NCBI GenBank assembly: GCA_014529385.2
Contig: CM043958.1
Location: forward strand, 77,064,669-77,128,668
Reading direction: 5' to 3'
Length of the DNA: 64,000 nucleotides
Origin: Adiantum capillus-veneris
Taxonomy: Eukaryota > Streptophyta > Polypodiopsida > Polypodiales > Pteridaceae
The stretch's first letter is position 1, and each line of letters begins with the position of its first letter. The translations under genes and the position numbers were made by a program. This document shows, piece by piece, positions 29,017-39,277 of this stretch. Below the pieces are notes generated by a model that saw nothing but the letters and a program-made list of their open reading frames with translations, searched no databases and had not been told where the DNA came from.

Positions 29017-29870
29017 ATGAGGATCGTCTCATGGAACATGCAGGGACTTGGTGGACCCTCGTTTTAGCGTCAGCGGGGCTGGCTGCGTCAGGAGCTTCAG
29101 CGCTGCCTTGTGGGAGGAGAGATTGATCCCCTTATGCTTCAGAAGCACCATCTATGTGAGAGCCGCATTAGACGTTGTGGTCAGCTCTTGCGTGGACGAT
29201 ATGATACTTTTTGGTTAGCTGCTTTTGGACTTGGAGACATCCAGGGTGGGGTATGTATGACTATTGCGGACTCTTTGCAGCAGGCCATTGTGGGCAGAGG
29301 GATTATTGTGTCAGGCAGGGCTCAATGGATTACTATGCAGGTTCAGGGTTGCCTTTTTGGCTTCCTCAACATCTATGTGCCCAATGTGGCGAGTGCTCGA
29401 GCAGAGTTTTGGTCACAGAAAGTTGAGTCTCTGCCGCAGGTAGAACACTGGTGCATAGGGGGGGGACTTCAACGTGTTGGAGGACCCTTTTGAGAGGATT
29501 GGTGGTAGCCATGCTACTGTGCATGGAGTTGAGCTGGCAGCTTGGGAGAGGTTTTGTATGACTCTGAGGGTCTCGGATGTTTGACAACACTCTAGTTTTG
29601 TGAGGCCCCCAGACAGCCTTGCCTTCTCTCGTACGGACCGCAGAGTGGGAGGAGTGAATCTATCGCGGATAGATCGCATCTACACTAGTGACCATTTCAG
29701 TGACTTGGGAGGGACAGTTGGGATTGTGGCAGGGACTTTCTTCTCGGACCATGCACCAGTGATCCTCACAGTGGCAGACAGGCAGAAGAGAGGGAGCACA
29801 ATGCTTCGCATCCTAGAGAGGGTCTTGTTGGACTCTGCACTCAGAGAGTGAGTAGAGGCTCTCTGGACAG
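29017..29870 (+). pseudogene. LINE ORF2 endonuclease domain
   Basis: The ATG at 29017 opens MRIVSWNMQGLGGP, the classic start of an APE-type endonuclease. Motifs in order are LQKHHL (the catalytic Glu of LQE is Lys here), IYVPN, a GGDFN-like block broken by a frameshift near 29460 (extra G in a G run), SRIDRIYTS and SDHAPV with the catalytic His. Stops occur at about 29067 and 29583. The domain nicks target DNA to prime reverse transcription; this copy has lost a catalytic residue. Confidence 0.8.
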
Positions 29871-31430
29871 AGCTTGGACAGGCAGGATTCTCCTTCTAAC
29901 AGAGTGGCCTTAGGACTAGCTCAGATTAGTCGTTTCTTTCTCCAGGAGTCTTTGGCTCACCGGGCTGCAGTGAGAGAAGAGGAGCAGCGTCTCAGACGGG
30001 GCATTGCTTCGTTATAGAGGATGCAAGAGCAGCATCCAGACAGTCCCTGGTTGGAGGAGCAGCTACAACAGGCTCGCCAGGTGCTTGTTAGCTCGGGGAT
30101 ATGCGTACAGTTGCTACTGACTTTTACCGTGAGTTACTGTCTGCAGAGCCTCAGCTAGAGCGTCAGGATGCATGCAGGGAGCAGGTTTGGGCACAGATGC
30201 CTTGTCTTGTGAGTGAGGAGATGCGTCAGAGGCTTGAGCTGCCACTTCAGGTTGAGGAGCTGCACACGACTCTTAGGGCCCTCCCCCCGTGGTAGCTGTC
30301 CAGGTGAGGATGGTCTGACTCCCAGTTTTTTCTTGGAGTACTGGGACCTGGTTGGCCCAGATCTCTGTAGTGCTTTTCAGTACATTTTGTTACAGGAGTG
30401 ATGCCTGACAGCATGAGTGAGGGCTTGATCTACCTCATTCCCAAGGAGGGTGGCTCCTTGGATGAGATTCGACAGTGGCGCCCCATCACCATCCTCAAGT
30501 CAGCCTACAAAATTGTTGCCAAGGCTGTGAGTTTGAGGATTTAGCCACTTCTAGAGAGCCTTATACATGGGACTCAGACAGGTTTAGTCAAGGAACGCAG
30601 TATCCTTGACAACATCTTTACTTTTTGGGAGGCTTCTGTCCTAGCACGGCTCTATGGTGAGGACCTAGTGATTCTTCTTCTTGATTTTGAGAAGGCATAC
30701 GACAGAGTTGACTGGGACTTTCTAGAGGGCACTGTACGCAGGATGGGCTTCTCAGATGCTTGGATCAGAGGGGTGTTAGCTTTGTACAGACAGGCTCACA
30801 GTCAGGTACTTTTGGCAGGAGGTAGAGGTGATCGCTTCATGCTCACACGTTCGGTCAGACAGGGCTGTCCTCTTGGCCCCTTCCTCTTTTTGCTCTATGC
30901 GAAGCCGATGAGCAGGTTTTTGGTGTCGCAGCAGGTTGGTCTACGGGGCTTAGCACTCCCTATTCGGGGGAGATGAGCTACTGGACGCTGAGTTTGCCGA
31001 CGACTCAGCCTTGTACTTAGATGGCCAGGAGGCCAACCTTCACAGGTGTGAGCAGGCTCTGGAGACCTTCTGTTGTGCGTCGGGCGCACTGCCCAACTGG
31101 AGAAAGACTGTGGCTTTCTCGGTTGGTAGTGCTCTTTTGCTCGATTGGATGCCAGGAGAGGGTTTTAGGTGGATTCCCTCGGTACTTGGGCTGTCAGGTT
31201 GGTTTGGACTTGTCTCTCGAGCAGCAGATTGCTCCCCTCCTCTTGTCTATCAGGAGGAAGTTGTTACATTGGAGCTCAACACGATTTTCTTTGGCTGACA
31301 GAGTAGTAGTGGCCAACCAGGTGTTGGTGACTATGTGGTACATCAGTTCTTGCTGGATCTTCTCGAGTTCTTGTATCAGCCAGGTAGGGAGGCTGATCAG
31401 GAACTTCCTTTGGTCAGGACGTGACACTTA
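29871..31430 (+). pseudogene. LINE ORF2 reverse transcriptase
   Basis: After a decayed linker the RT blocks appear in order: LIYLIPKEGGS and IRQWRPITILKSAYKI, GLVKERSILDNI, LLLDFEKAYDRVDWDF, VRQGCPLGPFLFLLY, and EFADDSALYL with the catalytic F-A-D-D at 30993-31004. Several frameshifts (for example near 30975) and stops separate them. The catalytic Asp residues are present. The order and spacing are those of non-LTR RTs. Confidence 0.85.
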
Positions 31431-33069
31431 GATAGCCCCAGCCAAAGTGGCTTGGCAGGTTATCACTCTTCCTTGTTCACAGGTAGGGCTTGGGATCATT
31501 GACTCAACACAGCAGAGCAGAGCCCTTCTTGGGAATTTCATAGTCAGAGGACTTCTTCTAGGTGAGGAGCCCTGGAAGGAGTTCTTGCTTCAGCGGCTTC
31601 GTACTAGGGTGCCTCAGGCTGGAGGCCCCTGGCGACCTTCGACCAGATGGATCTTCACAGAGATGCGCAGAGTTGGTTTGAGCAGGAGATTGGAGGACCG
31701 CTTCGCTGTGAGTTTGCTTCGTTCTTTGGAGCTCTTGCGGCGAGGCTTGGAGCAGCGACAACCTACTTGCACGGAGGAGCGCCTACGGCAGCCCCTTGTC
31801 TGGAACCCCATGTTTAGCACTTAGAGAGGCCACTTGGTTGGTAGTTGGCCTCATGTTTCCTGGGGTCCCATGGCAGCGGGTCTAGCGCGCTCTTTAGGTG
31901 ATTGGTTAGAGTTCTCATGCTTGTCAAAGGAGGTGCAGGGTTTCCAGCTACAGGGCATGAGAGGGGTGCAGAGCACGTGCTAGGACATGTCAGAGGCAGT
32001 TCCAGCTGAGTGGCTCACGTCTCTCGAGCCAGCAGCACCCAGGTGGATGGGAGCCTTCATACGACTGGAGGTTCTCATGTCAGTCAGGGCCTGCTTAGAG
32101 ACTTCAGGGTGGGAGACGCTTACAGCGAGTTGCAGTGGAGTCCCCGCAGGTGGCAGAGTGCTGTTTTCAGAAGATCCGAGTAGTGGGCATGTGTGGGAGG
32201 ACTTGTGTCATCGATCCTGACCCAGTAGCTCTATAGAGTGGACACTGGAGGCTGTTGGCTTGGGAGTACTGTCCATTGGCACGAGTACAGTGGGATCTTG
32301 GTGATGGCTCTAGAGGGACCCTTTCTCTTCTGCAGACCACCCAGGTGTCCCGTTCTTTCAGTACACTATTCGACTGGGACGTCATATACTAGCAGCACAC
32401 AGAGAGGCCCGCCCCGCTGCAGCACCTCATTGGTAGGAGGAGGGTCTCACAGCTGAGTTCTTGGCAGCCTTCTGGGAGAGGTTGTGGGACTCCATACAGT
32501 CGAGGCGAGTCACCTTGTTTCAATGGCTGGTCGCACACAGAGCTACAACAGTTGGGAGCTGGCTAGTGCATAGTGGCCTCTCTGCCGCATGTGTAGCTTG
32601 TGACCATCTTGTGGAGAGTCAGCGTCACTGTCTTTGGGACTGTCCTTCGGCATAGCAGGTGTGGCTTCGAGTTCTTCGGCTGATGCCTGCTCTCTCCACG
32701 GCTTGACAGTACACTTGGGGAGCAGCGGCTTGGTCTACCCTCACGGGCCCGGCACTCCAGTTTGAGCTATCTTCCACCAACAGGATGATAGTGATGCAGG
32801 AGGGGCGACCTACACTACAGCCTGCCACAGAGCTTACTCCACAGGAGTGGTGCAGTGAGAGAGAGGAGTGTTGGGAGCTCATCAGTGGCCTGACACTCTG
32901 GTTCATCTGGCGGGCCGGTTGCTTCCGCATCTTTGAGGCCCGCCCTGTGTCACCAGCAGAGACTGTTCGCGATTTTTGGCTAGAGCTGATCGACACTCTC
33001 AGAGGACAGCTCGAGAGACTACAGGGCAGCTCCGACCGCATGCGGGAGCGCAGAGAGGCTTTCCTTTGA
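31431..33069 (+). pseudogene. LINE ORF2 C-terminal region with zf-RVT-like finger
   Basis: Many short frames follow the RT. At 32461-32655 the frame reads FWERLWDS, TLFQWLVAHRATTVGSWL and CVACDHLVESQRHCLWDCPS, which fits the zf-RVT zinc finger (C-x2-C with a downstream H and C) found at the end of plant L1-type ORF2. The last frame (32785-33069) ends MRERREAFL and probably is the protein C-terminus. The remaining 240 bp are the 3' UTR and A-tail. Confidence 0.7.
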
Positions 33070-33309
33070 CTGTGGCGTCCTGGGCCTTTCTACACCATGG
33101 TCCAGGGTGTACTCGGATGGCACTACCGACCACTTGTGTGGCTTTTCCCTCCCTCCATTTCTTGTTTTATCCCCATTGTACATATCCTGGTTTTTTCATT
33201 GGGAGAGTCTCCCCACCATGGTTGTTGTAGCCCTCTCTTGAAGAGGTGGTTGTAGCCCTATGGGCAGTTTCAGTAACTAGTAGAAGCATCTTTTTCTCGG
33301 AAAAAAAAA

Positions 33310-34206
33310 GTAGTGACTCAATCACGAGCTATTCTTATACTATCCTTAGCCAATTCGAGCATTTCTTGCATGTCATACAAGAAATCACGAGCCTGGCGCT
33401 CCTTGACTTTTTCTAAGCCAGTAGCAATCGGGGATTTGGGCTCAAATCCAGGGCATGAACGGGCTAAACCGAGTAGCAGAATGCTTGCTACTATTATAGG
33501 CAAACTCTTACGATGGGAGATACCTTTCCCAATCCGATTGCCTGTGAGAGACATAGGCTCTCAGCATGTCCGCTAACGTCTGATTCATCCTCTCAGTTTG
33601 TCCGTCGGATTCAGGATGGTCAGAAGATGAGATCATCAACTTCGTCTGAAGATGAGCAAAGACATCTCGGCAAAGTCGGCCAGTGAACTTAGTATCTCGA
33701 TCACTGACGATATCCTCTGGCAGACCATATAGCTTATAAAGCTTATCGACAAATAAAACCGCCAACTCATGGCTTTTTACTGTTGACTTCGTTGGTATAA
33801 ACTTCGCCATTTTTGTGAGTCTATCGACCACAACCCAAATAGCGTCATTGCCCCGACTAGTATTTGGCAAACCAACGATGAAGTCCATGGAAATACTCTG
33901 CCACTTGGCATCTGGGATTTCCAATGGATGTAGCAGGCCAGCTTTCCTAAGGCGCTCTGCCTTATTGACCTGACACTGAGCGCATCTCTTCACATAGCTC
34001 TGTATGTAAGAGGGAGGGCCAATAGAAATATCGCTTGCCCAAAGCCAAAGTTCTCTGGATGCCTGGGTGCCCAGCGCTGGGAACATCGTGGCATTCGCAC
34101 AAAATCCTTTGTCGAACCTCATCGATTTTCGGCACACAGACTTTTCCATTTTTGAACAATAGTCCACCTTTAATGGAATATTGTCGCTGTCTCGTCTCTC
34201 CATCAC
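33310..34206 (-). pseudogene. Element 4 integrase
   Basis: Minus-strand frames carry the HHCC part (KRCAQCQVNKAERLRKAGLL), the core SISMDFIVGLPNTSRGNDAI (first Asp), VSDRDTKFTGRLCRDV (second Asp), HPESDGQTERMNQTLADMLR (Glu) and, after a frameshift near 33550, PKSPIATGLEKVKERQARDF and MLELAKDSIRIARD. The LINE then interrupts, and the C-terminus resumes at 26850. The DDE residues are all readable. The zinc-binding N-terminus is split into another frame at its start. Confidence 0.85.
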
Positions 34207-34209
34207 GAC

Positions 34210-34860
34210 TCACTTGGGTCTTCGGATGAGCAAAGCCTGTACGCGAGTCATGTCCCGCTTCGACCCCGTTCCATATGTTGCCAAAATGGCTGTTGGAACG
34301 ACATAGCCGTTGGAGAGAGAGAAGAAATCCGTCGAGATTTCATCCATAGACAAGGCATTAACCTCAGGAATCCTGCTAAGTGCATTGGGAACTCGATTGC
34401 TGTATCCTTTTCTATGATGGATCTCAAAGTCAAACTCTTGCATAAGCTCAACCCATCTAGCCTTCCGGCCTCTGAGATCACCCTGATCACAGACATAGCG
34501 CAAGGAGTGATGATCTGTCCATGCAACAAACGTAGAGCCATACAAGTAGTGTCGCCATTTCCTCAAGGCGTGAACTACGGCGTAAAGCTCCTTCTTATAC
34601 GTTGGATAACGCATCTCGACGTCAGAAAGTTTCTTACTTTCAAATGCAACAGGACGTCCATCCTGGTATAACGCTGTACCAATGGCATATTCATTAGCAT
34701 CCGTTTCAACCACAAATGGTTTGCTAGGATCCACAATGTGCAATATTGGAGCAGTAGTCACCAAGTGCTTTAGTGTCCGAAAGCTCTCATCGAGACGCTT
34801 ATTCCAGACAACATGGGGATTACCTTTACGGTGAGGACCCGAAGTCTTCGGTCCTTTCAC
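34210..34860 (-). pseudogene. Element 4 RNase H domain
   Basis: A 216-codon open frame: FRTLKHLVTTAPILHIVDP, FVVETDANEYAIGTALYQDG, VAFESKKLSDVEMRYPTYKK, ELYAVVHALRKWRHYLYG, TDHHSLRYV and GYSNRVPNALSRI. The catalytic D, E and D are in place, so this domain alone could be intact. It degrades the RNA of the RNA-DNA hybrid in reverse transcription. Confidence 0.85.
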
Positions 34861-34869
34861 CCCTCCTTT

Positions 34870-35663
34870 TAAAAGTTACGTAAGCGGAGGAGCAACTTTA
34901 GAGTAATCCTTGATGAATTAGCGAAAGAATCCTGTAAAGCCTAAAAAGGACTATACTTGGCGCACATTCTTCAGAATGGGCCAATTTCGCACTTTATTCA
35001 ATTTTTCAAGGTCGACGCGAATTCCTTCGCGAGTAATGATGTGACCCAAGTACAGAAGCTCTTTCTTGAAGAATTCACACTTGGAAGCCTTAGCATAAAG
35101 CTTCTCAATTCTCAGTACTTCGAGACCAACGCGTATATGCGCTAAGTGCTCAGACAAACTTCGGCTGTAGATCAAGATATCATCGAGAAATACAACAACG
35201 AAGCTGTCTAAAAATGGTCTCAGCCGATCATTCGTCATCTGTTGAAACATAGCTGGAGCATTGGTCAAACCAAAAGGCAAGACCAAAAACTCGTAGTGAC
35301 CATAATGCGTACGGAACCTGTCTTAGGAATATCTTCCAATTTGATCCATATCTGATGATAGCCTGATCGCATGTCTATCTTCGTAAAGTAAAGCGCTCCA
35401 TGGAGCTGATCTATCAGATCGTCCATACGCGGGAACGGATACTTGTTCTTAACAGTGAGCTTATTCAACCCTTTGTAATTCACGCAGAAGCGCATAGTGT
35501 TATCCTTCTTTCGAGAAAGAAACACTTGCGCTCTCCACGGGGATTTACTTGGTCGAACAAAACCCCTGTCGAGATAATCTTTCAGCTGCCGCTGAATCTC
35601 GTTCTCCTCGGTTTTACTAAAATGATAGGGTTGCTTTGAGAAGGGTTGATTACCAGCCACCAA
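34870..35663 (-). pseudogene. Element 4 reverse transcriptase
   Basis: Two overlapping frames. The first (35265-35663) has [66 protein letters not shown]. The second (34951-35286) has [13 protein letters not shown] and VVVFLDDILIYS with the catalytic F-L-D-D, then KCEFFKKELLYLGHIIT. A frameshift near 35290-35320 separates them. All RT blocks are present, so the enzyme was lost by few lesions. Confidence 0.87.
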
Positions 35664-36310
35664 CTCAATGCTAAGTTGGATTCGTCGGAATCCCCAAGTT
35701 TAGCAGAAGAATATGAAACATTTTTACGAAATTTAGTGACAGAAGTACCAAGCTCTAATGAATCAAACCAAGCAGATGGTACACATTGATAAAAGTCAAT
35801 ATCAAAAGACTTTGTATGTTTATACATTTCCAAATCAGTAACAATTGGCATTGCAAAACCATTATTTACAGAATTCTGATTGCAAAGAGACACAAATACA
35901 TGAGGCATGTCCTGCTTAACAAAAACAAGAGAGTGATGTACATTAAACTATGGAATTCCTAAAATGACATCTGCTCTATCCAGGTGCATGATGTGGAAAT
36001 CCAGGTTCACTTTGTAGTCAGCTAGCTCGAGCGACAAATCTGGAACCATCCGATTTCATACATCCGTATCCTCGCCACGAGTCATCTTCACGCGATACTC
36101 ATGGTCACTGTCCTACGTCCGCAAGCTCAGTTTCTGCACCAATTTTGCATCCACAAAATTGTGTGAGCTTCCATTATCAAGGAGTACGGTCGTGTTGTGA
36201 CCATTGATCTTCCCGGGGAAACGGAGAAGATCGTGCTTATCAAACACTTTGGTGCTAAAAGTACAATTAGTGCATGAACTGTGCGCTAAATGATGGATTT
36301 CAACTTGAAT
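35664..36310 (-). pseudogene. Element 4 protease region
   Basis: Minus-strand reading shows a protease start (NGSSHNFVDAKLVQKLSL), DLSLELADYKVNLDFHIM and LDRADVILGIP, then the linker towards RT. The active site reads D-N-G where D-S/T-G is expected. Stops occur within the domain. It lies correctly between gag (36341) and RT (35663). Confidence 0.75.
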
Positions 36311-36340
36311 GACATGAGAGTTACCTGAGATCTCGTGAAT

Positions 36341-36830
36341 CTAAACCGAAGGACGACCTTGTGGTTTCTTTGTCTTCTTCTTGGGGCAATCCTTGATTTG
36401 GTGACTCGTCTGGCCACATCCGAAGCAAGCCCCCTTCTTCATTGCATTAACAACTGAAGCATTTTTGGCGTTCTTCTTCTCCTGAGAAGATCTCGGCGGT
36501 GATTTTGACTTTTGCTGGAATCGAGGTTGCTTTTTCGAAGCGCCCTCACCGCATTGATGGTCTGAACTTCTTTTCTTCTCATAATTCGCTTCATCTATCA
36601 AATGGACCATCTTGGCCTTTGCCACTGCATCCTCGATGTCAATCGGGGCCTTGTCCTTGATTAAGGCCCAACGGTAATCTTCATGTAATCCCAGCAGGTA
36701 CATGTGTCATGTGCACAGCATGCGTGGAATCCACCTTGCAGAAGGTGAGCGCTTCTTTGAAAGCTGTCGTATACTTATCAAAAGATAGAGAACTAGTAAA
36801 TTTAATAAAAAACCTCTGATTTTTTGCTGA
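36341..36830 (-). pseudogene. Element 4 gag C-terminal half with zinc knuckle
   Basis: The frame 36341-36703 reads LLGLHEDYRWALIKDKAPID, a basic spacer and CFGCGQTSHQIKDCPKKKTK, a CCHC knuckle. Just upstream, in another frame, FDKYTTAFKEALTFCKVDST joins it by a frameshift near 36700. The N-terminal half of gag, including the WW-type core, is missing: only about 150 bp separate this from the PBS. Gag was therefore 5'-deleted. Confidence 0.8.
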
Positions 36831-36986
36831 TTTTTGATAGAGCATTAATTTGCACCTGCAAACACACATATGAGAAGAAAAAACAAGAAATTTCAGCAAT
36901 TAATGACTAAAAATTACACGAAATCGATGTTTCCCGACTCGAACCGATATGTAGGTGTGCACACGATCCCTTGTGCAACCAAACCG

Positions 36987-36998
36987 GCTTTGATACCA
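36987..36998 (-). other. Element 4 primer-binding site (tRNA-Met-like)
   Basis: On the minus strand TGGTATCAAAGC directly follows the 5' LTR end. It is one base off the initiator-Met consensus. Confidence 0.82.
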
Positions 36999-37382
36999 TG
37001 AAACGGAGGAGAGGAGAGAATCTCCTGGCTACACGGACCGCCTCCAGACACGCGTCGGATGAACCACCCGAGCATAGCCACCATCTGGCAGCTCCCCCGT
37101 GTTGGGGCGAGCGTCCGAGGATATAGGCGTGCACCTGTAAGACCGAGCGTTCCATACCACCCGGCCTCACCTCCTCGAGGTGACCTCGCGTACTCCTAGC
37201 CTCGCGGGCTAACTACTGGCACTCTGCGAGTGGGGGTCGATAACTGCAAATGAGGCCTTGGCCCCCCTTTTATAATAATGCCGGCCACACTAGCCGGGTT
37301 CACACTACGTCCGCCCGGACACTGGACGCCCATCCGGACGGTGTCTTGGCTAGATCCCCTCTCCTATGAGAGGGACAACACA
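36999..37382 (-). repeat. Element 4 5' LTR
   Basis: On the minus strand TGTGTTGTCCC to CCTCCGTTTCA. Homologous to 25958-26352. Flanked on the right by TSD TCCGT. Confidence 0.85.
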
Positions 37383-37387
37383 TCCGT

Positions 37388-38060
37388 AGAGACGATGTGT
37401 CCCAAAAAGTGAATCTCTAGTAAGAAAAACTCACTCCTCTTTCCATTCACCACCAAGCGATGTTGCCTTAGTGCATGAAATACCTGTAGCAGGTGTTGTC
37501 GATGTTCATACTCATTCTTGGAGAATCACGATGATATTGTCAAAAAAAGTGCCCACAAATGACCTATACACTCAAAAAACCTTGTCCATCATCCTGTTAA
37601 AGGTTGCGGGGGCATTAGTGAGACCAAGAGGTATCACCAAATACTTGTACAAACCAAAGGACGTCGTGAATGCGGTCTTGTATACATCTCCAGGAGCAAT
37701 CCTGATTTGATGATAGCCACTTTTCAGGTCGATTCTACTGAAACAAGTAGAACCCTGTAACCTATCCAATATATCATCGATCTTGGGTATCGGAAATATG
37801 TTCTTGATGGTGATTTTATCGAGAGCCTTGTAGTCAATGCACATTCTCCAAGATCCATCTTTCTTCAAAACTAAAAGCACGGGGAACAAAATGGTGAGGT
37901 ACTGGGTTGAACTAATCCTTTTTCCAACAATTCTTTCACTTGGTTCATAATCTCTTCATTTTTGGTTCTGCTTACTTTGTAAGGTGGCAGGTTCGGTGGC
38001 GTTTTTCTTGGAATCAAATCTATCGTGTGACCTTTAGGACGTCGAGGAGTTAACTCTCCT
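37388..38060 (-). pseudogene. Gypsy A reverse transcriptase N-terminal and palm region
   Basis: Minus strand: [40 protein letters not shown], then the frame 37572-37889 with [65 protein letters not shown]. The catalytic YxDD box follows as F-F-D-N, so one Asp is lost. The remaining RT continues at 25952 after element 4. Confidence 0.83.
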
Positions 38061-38204
38061 GGTAAGCCTTTTGAGAATCAGTCAGCCTGAGCTTGCAAAA
38101 ATTCACGTCGTTCCTTCTCAAGGTCGGACAAATTTGACATTTCCTTGTTATCTATCTCATTTAAGAAGATCGAGTAAACAAACAGATTGGATTTCACTAA
38201 TTTG

Positions 38205-38242
38205 GAAATGGCTGAAGCCGAAGCCGAAGCCGAAGCCGAAGC
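38205..38242. repeat. GAAGCC hexanucleotide repeat
   Basis: About five units of GAAGCC with CTGAAGCC at the left edge. It lies at the point where gypsy A homology fades and the integrase scrap begins, so it may mark a recombination junction. Confidence 0.7.
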
Positions 38243-38243
38243 A

Positions 38244-38810
38244 TGCAAAACTAACTTAGCAGCTCAAGCGGCTCGAACTTTGTGCCTCTGATAATACAAG
38301 TAGAGCACATGCAGTTCTCTAAACCTTAAGCGGCTATTGTAGTCGGAAGTAGAATGGTTGCTTAAGGTTGGGAGTTGTTCGTCCCAGTGGAAAATCAATC
38401 CACTATGCCAGCACCCACCTCGTGGAGGTCAGAAAGAGACTTCATTGATCTTTTGAAAATCTGAAAATGTCAGTACCTCATACTAAGCTTTGGGTAGAGG
38501 TTTTCTTAGCAGGCATCTTATGCAATTGAGACTTGTCCCATATTTTCAAATAAAGGTCTCCAGAAGAGGCTCAATCGAGGGTCCGAGGGTCCCTATCACA
38601 AACAAAAGATGTAGGCATCCCAAGATACTTGAATATGTGAACCAAGAAGAGCTTTGCCATACGATCAGTCTTGATATTCTGCTTGACTAGTACATAATGA
38701 GCTTGTTTGCTAAAGCGGTCCATAATGGTCTTGATACCATAATTGCCTCTCTTTGTCCTCGATAGATCAAAAATGAAATCCATGCCCTTGTATTCCCTCA
38801 TATTCGTCAC
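38244..38810 (-). pseudogene. Gypsy C integrase scrap, relative of gypsy A
   Basis: The frame 38571-38810 reads GMDFIFDLSRTKRGNYGIKT, IMDRFSKQAHYVLVKQNIKT and MPTSFVCDRDP, the first half of a Ty3/gypsy integrase core. After a deletion it continues with LPKLSMRY and a KINEVSF-like block, closely similar to the gypsy A integrase C-terminus. It is on the same strand as gypsy A but on the wrong side of its RT, so it belongs to a second, truncated copy. Confidence 0.7.
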
Positions 38811-39215
38811 CGATAGCTCTCTTCTTTCTGTCTATCTGTTGCATGTTGCTTTCAGGTTCTACCTGTTGGCAGGCATTGCCCAATGTTCGAGCTCTTGCCA
38901 TTGCAGATGTTCCTTGTCCTTTTCACCACTCTAATGGTTCCGGTGTTTGATTTGCATTAAAGGACTTTGTTTTTGGTGGAAGTGCGTATCTTTCAGAGGC
39001 TGATGTCATCCTCTCTCCACTTAGCTTGCCAGGGCATTTTTTCCTCTTGGCTTTCAGTTTTTACAGTTGCCATGTGGCTAGTCATTTCCAGTTTTTACAG
39101 TTTCCAGATTATTGCCTTCGGGCCTGCTTTGTGATCAGTGATGTACTTCCCCTTAGAATCGGCGCAATTTTGGTGTTTTGAGGGACTTTTTAAGCAATAA
39201 AAATCAGTGGCCTTT

Positions 39216-39217
<2 letters not shown>
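38811..39217. other. Unassigned segment, possible LTR or 3' UTR remnant
   Basis: Plus-strand features are a repeated CAGTTTTTACAG (about 39055-39105) and AATAAAAATCAGTGG at 39196 just before a GA microsatellite. No terminal repeats or coding domain seen. Confidence 0.35.

Positions 39218-39274
<57 letters not shown>
39218..39274 (+). repeat. (GA)n microsatellite
   Basis: About 28 uninterrupted GA dinucleotides, downstream of an AATAAAA motif. Confidence 0.95.

Positions 39275-39277
<3 letters not shown>

Larger units (their letters stand above)
26867..33309 (+). mobile_element. LINE (L1-type) inserted in element 4
   Basis: A non-LTR retrotransposon of 6443 bp on the plus strand. It has a G+C-rich 5' region with long C runs, an ORF1 with zinc-knuckle remnant, an ORF2 with endonuclease, reverse transcriptase and C-terminal zinc finger, and a short A-tail of nine bases. 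Its length suggests a full-length copy. Stops and frameshifts throughout make it inactive. It is the youngest layer here, lying inside element 4 inside gypsy A. Confidence 0.88.
25958..37382 (-). mobile_element. Element 4: chromovirus gypsy containing a LINE
   Basis: LTRs of about 395 and 384 bp flank a minus-strand interior with tRNA-Met PBS, 5'-deleted gag with zinc knuckle, protease, RT, RNase H, integrase and chromodomain in canonical order, and a polypurine tract. Without the LINE (6443 bp) the element is about 5.0 kb. It is the most complete pol among the older elements, but frameshifts at about 35290, 34208 and 33550 and the gag deletion make it non-autonomous. It inserted into the RT of gypsy A. 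Confidence 0.88.
15955..38240 (-). mobile_element. Gypsy A: chromovirus split by three nested insertions
   Basis: Minus-strand Ty3/gypsy pieces fall in the correct order from right to left: RT (37388-38060), RT end (25739-25952), RNase H (21166-21526), integrase and chromodomain (16734-18319), then the 3' LTR. Between them lie element 4, element 3 and element 2, each with its own LTRs and TSD. Removing each insertion rejoins codons of one polyprotein. The gag/protease region and 5' LTR were not found to the right of 38.2 kb, where an integrase scrap of a relative begins. This is the oldest layer of the nest. Confidence 0.85.
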
